From positions 141,189,366 to 141,253,365 of the forward strand of contig NC_090023.1 of the NCBI RefSeq assembly GCF_037176765.1: a stretch of 64,000 nucleotides of DNA, in the 5' to 3' direction. This document shows, piece after piece, positions 59,801 through 64,000 of the stretch. Within the stretch, counting starts at the first letter, position 1; each line of letters starts with the position of its first letter. Source of the DNA: Anolis sagrei. Its lineage: Eukaryota > Chordata > Lepidosauria > Squamata > Anolidae. A model generated the notes under the pieces. The model saw nothing but the letters and a program-made list of their open reading frames with translations, was not told the DNA's origin and ran no database searches. The position numbers and the translations under genes are program-made.

Positions 59801-60534
59801 CATTAAAACAAGATACACTGCTCATACATGTCTTGTATTCAGTGATAATTACATAGCCCAACCAAAAGGTCTCAGTGTCTTGGTTTTCTGGCCAGTTTCT
59901 GGGGGTATTTGGTGCGTTGATTAAAAAAATTGCTCTAGTTTTCTAGGTATGGCTATCATGATTTTCTATGGGTAAACAGATGGCGACTGGTAGATAGCAC
60001 ATGATCAGGGGTGAAGCTGATGGGGTGAAACAGGTACCGTTTTTGGAACCAGCAGGTCAAATATACCCCAAAACTGGGCTAACATTTGAGGAATCAAAAT
60101 GTATGTTGGCCAGTGTTACCTTTTTCCCTGGTTTCAGCCCATGTAATCTGCATATATGGAACAACCCGAAGAAAGGATATCCTTGTATAGTAAAAAGTGG
60201 GAGGCTTTATGTTTCCCATTCATCACGATGGATCTGATTTTAGAATATCAGGAGAACATCACTTTCTTTTTTAAGGTTCTGAATGAATCTCTCTACCGTT
60301 GCCCACCCTTCCCTACAGGTTGAACATCTCAACGAAAAAAGTCTGATCCCTCAGAAAATTGCAAATGTCAACAAGAAAGAAGATGGATTGGAAGCATTCT
60401 TACAGGAGAAGAACATCCCTATGAATTCTTTGAGTTCGAGTAGCAATGCTGTCTACCCCATCCTGTCCAAGACGGAGCTTGCAGGCTCTCAGTTGCCCAA
60501 GAATGCTCAGCTACAATCGAATATGAACATCTAG
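28052..60534 (+). CDS. PKD2L1: Polycystin-2-like 1 cation channel (polycystin-L)
   Basis: Fifteen exons join in phase: 28052-28355, 33968-34081, 40768-40895, 42672-42925, 44388-44612, 45775-46003, 46871-47041, 47855-48036, 48993-49113, 50466-50564, 50874-50995, 51211-51328, 52999-53135, 54482-54581, 60319-60534 (TAG). Total is 2520 nt, 839 aa; human is 805. It forms calcium-permeable nonselective channels, in mammals in sour-taste cells and cerebrospinal-fluid-contacting neurons. Order: cytosolic N-terminus with [12 protein letters not shown], as in human PKD2L1 rather than PKD2 or PKD2L2; S1 (about 126-146); the TOP domain with NNKS and NNS glycosylation sites; S2-S5; pore filter LGDFD (544-548); S6 ([17 protein letters not shown]); EF-hand (666-677); coiled coil. 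The last 70 residues differ freely from the human tail. The ATG begins a human-like N-terminus behind a TATA box. No stops or shifts were seen. Confidence 0.97.
28356..29700. mobile_element. PKD2L1 intron 1, 5' part: L2-type tail and small CR1 pieces
   Basis: An L2-type 3' end (tttgtaagatgccttgagtc, AATAAT tail) lies near 28780-28955. Reverse CR1 3' ends (gaatcatcgaataatagag and aatcatagaattggg) lie at 29222-29310 and about 29568-29625. The rest is unrecognised. Confidence 0.5.
30005..30424. mobile_element. hAT-like 5' piece and half of a Tc/mariner-like MITE
   Basis: 30005-30240 begins ttgcttcttaaactatgggt, like the 5' end of a Charlie-type hAT element. 30235-30424 matches the 3' half of the MITE at 26906-27325 and ends in aggaactgcctgta. 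Boundaries are approximate. Confidence 0.45.
30488..30937 (+). mobile_element. Penelope-like element, 3' fragment
   Basis: It encodes [53 protein letters not shown], the stretch after the GIY-YIG region in squamate Penelope-like elements. The usual tail follows (gcttgccatagatgcaggcg, cgtcaggagaaatgcctc, cccacaagaac). The RT is missing. It lies in PKD2L1 intron 1. Confidence 0.75.
32180..32355 (-). mobile_element. Old CR1/L3-type LINE fragment
   Basis: The stretch ggccatcaggtccaactccc, aatatgcccaaggaaagcg and ccatttctctcagcaattgg corresponds to the reverse of a CR1-type 3' end. It is clearly more diverged than the other CR1 copies. Confidence 0.5.
33015..33105 (+). mobile_element. Penelope-type 3' tail fragment
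   Basis: It has agagaatgctcctagaacat, ggccatacagcctgaaaaaa and tgaaagccttcaacaatac, matching parts of the tails at 6385, 30838 and 44941. Confidence 0.55.
33341..33560. mobile_element. MITE with long terminal inverted repeats
   Basis: The 5' end aggctgcatctaccctgt and the 3' end tagtgtagatgggcct pair as inverted repeats. The internal halves are also partly inverted (ggaatcctgggatttg versus acttctgtgattccatag). No clear target duplication was seen. A partial relative is at about 40160-40260. Confidence 0.6.
33744..33882. mobile_element. Hairpin MITE
   Basis: The core word tctgctttgaactggattat and its inverse aacccagttcaaagcagata face each other, with outer ends ggtcccttttacgctg and agagtagaagggggc. 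The whole element can fold on itself. Confidence 0.65.
34755..35106. mobile_element. hAT-type nonautonomous element, copy 2
   Basis: Same inverted ends as at 25264. Flanks ctctggaa and ctctggac are an 8-bp target duplication with one mismatch. It is uninterrupted and carries the internal SINE-tail-like piece. PKD2L1 intron 2. Confidence 0.92.
35489..35803 (+). mobile_element. Nonautonomous Helitron, copy 1
   Basis: It begins TCTTTATAAATAAAAATG after an A and ends ACAGCTAG before a T, with the 3' hairpin gccacagcaacacatggc at 35773-35790. TC start, hairpin, CTAG end, insertion between A and T and no target duplication are Helitron hallmarks. Confidence 0.82.
35804..35861. repeat. (GT)n/(AC)n microsatellite
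   Basis: A TG run changes strand sense to an AC run at about 35835, making a self-complementary repeat. Confidence 0.9.
37298..38053. mobile_element. hAT-type nonautonomous element, about 750 bp
   Basis: The ends cagtggttcccaacc and ggttgagaaacgctg are hAT-type inverted repeats. The inside holds repeated blocks (ttgggagttgtagttgctgg, aacttggcacacagaact, accaacagaaaatactg), each present two or three times. The flanks ccttagga and gtatttcc do not match, so one edge may be altered. PKD2L1 intron 2. Confidence 0.72.
38971..39242 (+). repeat. tRNA-derived SINE, family B, best-kept copy
   Basis: It runs from ggagcccccggtggcgcagt (A box) through gcaggttcaaatccgggg (B box) to ctcaagtcgctcctggcacg and an A tail. 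It looks the least diverged of the four family B copies. PKD2L1 intron 2. Confidence 0.88.
39622..39927. mobile_element. Tigger/pogo-like MITE
   Basis: The 5' end cagtagattctcagttaac and the 3' complement tagtagactctccgttaac are inverted repeats. The inside is AT-rich. It resembles Tigger-derived MITEs; a TA duplication is not clear at the 5' side. Confidence 0.6.
40065..40265 (-). mobile_element. L2-type 3' tail and a MITE remnant
   Basis: The reversed tail (aataaactttatttgtatct, ggctcggagcgtcttacaaa) covers 40065-40145. Inner blocks like the MITE at 33341 (atgggagttgtagtttt, gctggtgcctcacca) follow. Confidence 0.5.
41036..41375. mobile_element. hAT-type nonautonomous element, copy 3
   Basis: Same family as 25264 and 34755, with slightly changed ends (cagggatccacaaac, gtttgaggaccactg). 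Flanks atctagtg and atttagtg agree at 7 of 8. It starts 140 bp after PKD2L1 exon 3. Confidence 0.9.
41768..42450 (+). mobile_element. Nonautonomous Helitron, copy 2, with (GGAA)n expansion
   Basis: It starts TCTATATAAATAAAAATG after an A and ends in ACAGGTAG (CTAG changed) before a T, with the hairpin gtcacagcaacgcgtggc. The first 170 bp match copy 1 at 35489. A GAAGG-type purine repeat (42250-42418) fills the 3' half. Confidence 0.78.
43226..43375 (+). mobile_element. CR1 LINE 3' end
   Basis: It reads gcttttaaacagaggctgga, atggccatctgtcaggggtg, and ends in tgattctatgattctatgat, the CR1 3'-terminal octamer repeat. It is close to the sequence of the copy at 25301. PKD2L1 intron 4. Confidence 0.88.
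44930..45060. repeat. Penelope-type tail with a perfect 18-bp hairpin
   Basis: 44941-44958 (ctgtatggccatgttcca) and its exact complement at 44973-44990 enclose a 14-nt loop. A Penelope-tail-like stretch (gaaaacttttgacaatacat) follows. Probably two tail ends in inverted contact. PKD2L1 intron 5. Confidence 0.75.
45245..45480 (-). mobile_element. Penelope-like element 3' end, reverse
   Basis: It reads gggatgttgtgtggtttcca, ttttctcctgatgtttcact, atctgtggctggcatcttca, the reverse of the tail at 30838-30937, and continues with tggaatgtccagggtggcag. It is diverged. Confidence 0.6.
45510..45690 (+). mobile_element. Probable LINE 5'-region fragment
   Basis: The stretch ccatggattgtcgccttgtc, atggtgagggggcctgtgtg, with a later aaccaaaccaagcac, resembles a 5' region of endonuclease-RT LINEs known from fish and lizards. 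Weakly supported. Confidence 0.35.
46395..46475 (-). repeat. Sauria-type SINE fragment
   Basis: The words tcctggcaagatttattctt, ccttcctctgaggctgaaag and agtgtaacttac match the reverse-strand middle of the Sauria SINE at 63412-63594. Confidence 0.55.
46720..46842 (+). mobile_element. L2-type 3' tail
   Basis: A ttgaaatgttaattgttttg stretch is followed by ggaagccaccttggatccca, gagaaaggtagcatataaat and AATAAATAC. It lies just upstream of PKD2L1 exon 7. Confidence 0.6.
48993..49113 (+). CDS. PKD2L1: PKD2L1 exon 9: pore and selectivity filter
   Basis: This exon encodes [20 protein letters not shown], then [20 protein letters not shown] (residues 536-576). It holds the pore helix, the LGDFD filter (the second D lines the ion path) and the start of S6. 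It is almost identical to human PKD2L1. Phase 2 in, phase 0 out. Confidence 0.97.
49465..49750 (+). mobile_element. Old L2-like LINE fragment
   Basis: It encodes [20 protein letters not shown], then [11 protein letters not shown], comparable with [19 protein letters not shown]... of the young L2. It is heavily diverged, with frame changes. Confidence 0.5.
49823..50088 (+). repeat. tRNA-derived SINE, family B
   Basis: From agagcccctgttggcgcaat to aatcactcctgacacggggg. The B box is altered (ggtttgaatctgg). PKD2L1 intron 9. Confidence 0.85.
51211..51328 (+). CDS. PKD2L1: PKD2L1 exon 12: EF-hand
   Basis: It encodes [15 protein letters not shown], the calcium-binding loop [12 protein letters not shown] (residues 666-677) and [13 protein letters not shown]. 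Acidic or polar residues occupy loop positions 1, 3, 5, 9 and 12, so calcium binding is plausible. Human PKD2L1 has three more residues just before the loop. Confidence 0.95.
52385..52620 (-). mobile_element. Old CR1-type LINE fragment
   Basis: Blocks such as ctttggaggactttaaatgg (complement) and the attccactgctgaatagc region correspond to reversed CR1 AxxVxFFKQRLD-type coding and 3' sequence. It is strongly diverged. The longest PKD2L1 intron 12 stretch (51329-52998) holds nothing else recognised. Confidence 0.5.
53238..53487 (+). repeat. tRNA-derived SINE, family A, 5'-truncated
   Basis: From ggggagctctcgttgctagt to the CCTTTACC tail; the tRNA-like head is missing. A 14-base poly-C run sits at 53427. 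PKD2L1 intron 13. Confidence 0.82.
53955..54345 (+). mobile_element. hAT (Charlie-like) transposase C-terminus and 3' end
   Basis: The plus strand encodes [59 protein letters not shown] and a stop. This is the dimerisation end of hAT transposases (compare TTYLCEKGFSAM...). The 3' terminus gaggaagtcctgat follows. Only this end remains; PKD2L1 intron 13. Confidence 0.75.
54690..59495 (-). mobile_element. Nearly whole L2 LINE, about 4.8 kb, antisense in PKD2L1 intron 14
   Basis: The 3' end is (TTTA)n plus the reversed tail (ccccgcccttctcacccccg, ggactcagggcggcttacaa). The 5' end is a GC-rich leader (about 58300-59495). Between them lie the endonuclease and RT frames described separately. Closely related truncated copies are at 17185-18180 and, older, 13530-13960 and 5930-6850. 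Few changes suggest recent activity. It is opposite to PKD2L1 transcription. Confidence 0.93.
54946..58297 (-). pseudogene. L2 endonuclease-reverse transcriptase ORF with one frame break
   Basis: Frame 58297-56384 holds an N-terminal stretch of about 170 residues and an AP-endonuclease domain: [48 protein letters not shown]. Frame 56565-54946 holds the [88 protein letters not shown] (catalytic), then the C-terminal [10 protein letters not shown] block. Frames meet near 56485-56492, where an extra base follows EDVDRI. All catalytic motifs I can check are present, so this copy is one base away from a continuous ORF. Function is reverse transcription primed at nicked target DNA; with the break it is probably not self-mobile. 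Confidence 0.9.
59496..60318. other. PKD2L1 intron 14, 3' part
   Basis: After the right half of the split MITE there is a short GT run (59692-59710). No exon fits the reading frame between exons 14 and 15. Confidence 0.6.
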
Positions 60535-62510
60535 TACAGTCTACAAATCCCAGTGCTATCTTCCCCGCTATTTCATGACATGTAGTCTAGCCTGGACTTT
60601 AACTACAGTTTTATATCAAGAGCCAGGAATTTCCCCATCTTTCTTTACCAAAAGAAGATGCAGATGCTAATTTTTCTGCTGATCACACGCATATATACAT
60701 GCACATATAAACAGCATAATTTTCAAGGAAGTCAAGTCACAACCCAACATTTTCAAAATTCAATTGTCACAGGGATGGAAAATGAGGTGAAATCATCTGA
60801 ACAGGGGCACAGATGAAAACAAACACATGGATCTTAACCCTTACCGATGCTATCCAAAACTTTTTAAAATTGGCTGGAATTACACTTAAAAATGTACCTG
60901 TTCCAACTTTGAACCCATTGTGCTAAGTCCTGAACCCTGGAGACTAGGACTCAGAACAATGGATACAAACTACAGGAAAGGAGATTTCACCTGAACATTA
61001 GGAAGAACTTACTGACCATGAAAGATGTTCAACAGTGGAACTCACTGCCTCAAACTGTGGTGGAGCTTCCTTCTTTGGTGGCTTTTAAACAGAGGCTGGA
61101 TGGCCATCTGTTGGAGGTGCTTTGTTTGTACTTTTCCTGCATGGCAGGGATTTGGACTGGATGGCAATTGTTATCTCTTCCAACACTATTATTTTATTAT
61201 CCAAATTTAACTTAAGAACCTGTCTTGTTTGTAACCTGGGGACTGCCTGTGTTCTTGGCAGATATCAGGTTTGTTGAAATTCCCATCACCACTACATCCC
61301 TCCTTTCTGAATGTATGGCCATCTGTTCTAAGAAGGCATCATCCAAGTCTTCAGTCTGACTTGGAGGTCTCTAGCAGATCCCCCACAATAATGTCCCTGT
61401 TATTTATTACCCCCTTTTTACCCAGATACTCTCAACCTGGCTTCTAGGATTCCCCCACAAATATAAATATCCTTGACATACAACGTTACTCCTTACAGAA
61501 ATAGGTCATTCCCCCTACATTCCAATTATGAGACTTATCCTATCAGGTTCAGTGATGCCAATTATATTTACCTTTTTGTGTTAAGATTGCAGATCCCCAT
61601 GTTCATTCCTCTGCCTTTTGAAAAGAAAATAAGTCTCAAAAGCACAACACAAAACTTGGCCAGCCCATGCCTACCAGAATTAGTTTCCAAACAGATGTCA
61701 GGGTAATTGAATTCCTCCATACCTACTAATTCTTGTATTTTTGAGATTTATTTTTGAAAAGCATTTTCTGCCCCCTCTTCTTGACTTGGTTGCCTGTAGT
61801 AGGCTTATCACACATCTACTTCTTTCATTGTCTATTTTTACCTAAATGCTTTTGACTAGGCTACTCTGATCATTCTCATGGGTTCAATTTCATCATTGTT
61901 GGTTTTGGGATTTTTTACTTCTCTCTCAGTGAAGTCTAAAGTCCTATGCAGAACAGAAGCCATTGCACCCAAGAGTTGGATTCACTGCCATCACCTGTCA
62001 TGTCACTTACCTGTGTCCTTCTGACACCCCCTTAGCCCCTGTAGAGGCTGTAACCTAAAGTCTATTCTCTGTTTCCCTAATTGGCTTTTTTGTGTGAAGG
62101 CAGTGGTTCCTACATAAGGGGAAAGGTGGGATAGAAATCAAATAAATACTTTGAGGACTTTGATTAATTCTGTACATCTTGTATCTGCTCCAATACAATA
62201 TAGGTTCACTGAAGACCATCTTGGACATAAACTATAATGCATATACATCTGAAATATGTTTGGGAAATAGTTTAGAAGAGATAATCTGCTAAATCATATC
62301 TTTGCAGTGGTTGCTATCACACAATGTTTAATTGTTGTCTCTTTAGGTCAGTGTACCACTAATATTAAGAGCTTCTTCCTCTGTGGCTGTTGCTATGCAG
62401 TGTGACCACCTGCTATCTGTATTCCTGTAAGAATATTATACCTCTAATTATAAGGCATAATGTAACTTGAAAGAATTAAAGTATTTTTCAATGAACACTA
62501 TATGCTTGAC
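60535..62510 (+). other. PKD2L1 3' region with CR1 insertion and candidate poly(A) signals
   Basis: A forward CR1 3' end lies at 60935-61200 (ttcaacagtggaactcactg, ggctggatggccatctgttg). AATAAA occurs near 62141, in an L2-tail-like context, and ATTAAA near 62475. The true end of the transcript cannot be chosen by eye. No further gene follows before 64000. Confidence 0.45.
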
Positions 62511-62985
62511 TCTGGTAGTTTTCTTTCCTGAACAGGACCAAATAAATAAGATTTCTTTCTTTTCTTTCTAAAACATAAATCAAATAAACAATCGTAATGA
62601 GATGCAAGCAAACTGGTTTAAATGTTACTGTTCATATTTGGAAATCATAAAAAGCAATGTGACGTCCTTTCAAATATTAAAACTAAAAATACTCAGGTCA
62701 TAAGTCTTTCATAGGGTTTGGTTTCCAAACCTTTTATCATTTTGGTCACTCTCCTCTGGACACCTTCCAGTACAGAGTGAATATCTATACTTCTAAGCTA
62801 AGTAACTGTGTTCTATATCTTATGCTTATTTTTTCATTTAATTGTTTTTAAGTTAAAAAAATAGGGTTACTAATATTACCCATGTGAACTCATTTTTAAA
62901 ATTTATTTTTACATTTATTGATTTTTCTTTTTCAAATTAATTAAAAATTAATGCTGCCGGTAGTTCTGTATGCATTACCTTACAC

Positions 62986-63120
62986 CAGTGGTTCTCAACC
63001 TGGGGTCCCCAGATGTTTTGGGCCTACAACTCCCAGAAATCCCAGCTAGTTTACCAGCTGTTAGGATTTCTGGGAGTTGTAGGCCAAAAACATCTGGGGA
63101 CCCCAGGTTGAGAACTACTG
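62986..63120. mobile_element. Short palindromic hAT-like MITE, copy 3
   Basis: Ends CAGTGGTTCTCAACC and GGTTGAGAACTACTG pair almost exactly over the full arms. Flanks are a perfect 8-bp target duplication, ccttacac (62978-62985 and 63121-63128). It is the freshest of three copies. Confidence 0.93.
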
Positions 63121-63411
63121 CCTTACACCATTACCTTTAATGCAATATAACTGTTTGGTTCATTCCTGACACAATAAATAAAAAAATATTTCTTATGATT
63201 TTTATCCTGAGAATCTTTTAAATTCATCATGTGCTTGCAAAACTGAAAATGTTCCTTTATCAAAAATATTGCCAGCCATATACTGCTTAACTTAATGAAC
63301 AATTCTGAAAAATATTTTAAAATAAGAGTATTTTGGGAACGGAACTGAACAGGAGCTTTTCATCCTTTAAGAGTAATAACAATATTTGAAAAATAGAGAG
63401 TGCAGGAAATT

Positions 63412-63594
63412 AGGATTGTTGTTGTTGTGTGCCTTCAAGTCATTTCAGACTTAGGGCAGCCCTAAGGCAACACTATCTCGTTCTGTTCAAGATGTGCCTT
63501 TGTCTGAGGCTGAGAGAGTGTGACTTGGCTAAAGTCACTCAGTGGCTTCATCGACAGTTTTAGATTCGAACCACTACACCACACGTTCTCAATG
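63412..63594 (-). repeat. Sauria-type SINE
   Basis: Read in reverse it has a head ending at the complement of gattcgaaccactacaccac (B- and A-box region) and a Bov-B-like tail, the complement of ttgttgttgtgtgccttcaa. This layout is that of the Sauria SINEs of squamates. Confidence 0.78.
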
Positions 63595-63880
63595 TTGAAT
63601 TCCTTCCCTCCATGTCTCCTACTTCATTTTCTTTCTTTCTTTTGCCTGACAAGGTCTGTGACTTCGGGAGGGAAGGTGAAGGGCATAATTAGATTCGGAT
63701 TTGTGACTGAATCTAGTCAAAAGAAAAGGAGGAAGGGAGGCCAAAATGGGATCTCCTGCAGAGTACGATCTCGGTTGCAGGAAGCCTATGAGAGGTGACC
63801 CACTTGAGGCCCTTCTTTTGAAACTAGGAAATAGCCTCGTAGTGGGAGGGACTGAGATGTGGAGGGCTAGCCTGGAGATC

Positions 63881-64000
63881 TCCCATCCAAGTCCAAACCA
63901 GGGTTGTCCATGCTTAGCATCCATTGGCAGTCTCCCATCCAAGTCCAAACGGGGACTGTCCCTGCTTAGCACCCATTGGAAGCCTCCACTCCAAATCCAA
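63881..64000 (-). repeat. 52-bp tandem repeat with 5S rRNA-like units, runs off window
   Basis: Units begin at 63881, 63933 and 63985 (period 52), each with tcccatccaagtccaaac and, in the complete units, tgcttagca. On the minus strand this matches the internal 5S rRNA stretch around GCTAAGCAGGG and CTTGGATGGGA. The rest of 5S is absent, so it is not a 5S gene. The third unit is cut by the window edge. Confidence 0.7.

Noticed and set aside
63881-64000. A 5S rRNA gene
   Set aside because: Only the internal segment is present, repeated every 52 bp; the gene ends and terminator are missing.
1-64000. CRISPR arrays, operons, toxin genes or retroviral elements
   Set aside because: None seen: repeats are dispersed transposons, genes are split by introns, and no LTR, gag, protease or envelope pattern was found.

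Overview
The window reads as squamate reptile nuclear DNA, most like an iguanian such as Anolis. This is inferred from the split genes (GT-AG introns of up to about 7 kb) and from the repeat mix: CR1, L2, R4-like, RTE-like and Penelope retroelements, tRNA-derived SINEs with Bov-B-type tails, hAT and Tc/mariner MITEs, and Helitrons. There is no bacterial gene layout, no CRISPR array and no operon. I saw no retrovirus or LTR element.

Three host genes can be supported. (1) 732-3458, plus strand: the last three visible exons of a gene encoding a death-domain protein that I cannot name. (2) 4619-15533, minus strand: MTRF1, a mitochondrial peptide-chain release factor. Nine coding exons in consistent phase give about 443 aa with the GGQ motif and the MTRF1-specific RT and PETGLS elements. 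(3) 28052-60534, plus strand: PKD2L1, a polycystin-family cation channel. Fifteen coding exons in consistent phase give about 839 aa with the TOP domain, six membrane segments, an LGDFD pore filter, an EF-hand and a C-terminal coiled coil. The death-domain gene and MTRF1 converge tail to tail. MTRF1 and PKD2L1 diverge, with about 12.5 kb of repeat-rich DNA between their first coding exons.

Region by region: 1-4.6 kb holds the death-domain exons plus SINE, CR1 and LINE pieces. 4.6-15.6 kb is MTRF1, with introns full of SINEs and an old L2 that carries a Penelope tail insertion. 15.7-22.7 kb is a repeat cluster: R4-like and L2 3' ends, a long palindrome of two inverted R4-like tails, an RTE-like 3' half and polypurine tracts. 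22.7-27.9 kb is sparse, with one hAT element interrupted by a CR1. 28-60.5 kb is PKD2L1; its introns carry hAT, Helitron, Penelope and SINE copies, and intron 14 holds a nearly whole antisense L2 of about 4.8 kb inside an older MITE. 60.5-64 kb is 3' flank with CR1, a hairpin MITE, a Sauria-type SINE and, at the very end, a 52-bp tandem repeat whose units resemble an internal part of 5S rRNA.

No new multi-gene system was found. The points most worth checking are the 5S-like tandem repeat, the death-domain gene, the unusual MTRF1/PKD2L1 neighbourhood, the inverted R4-tail palindrome and the well-dated nested insertions.
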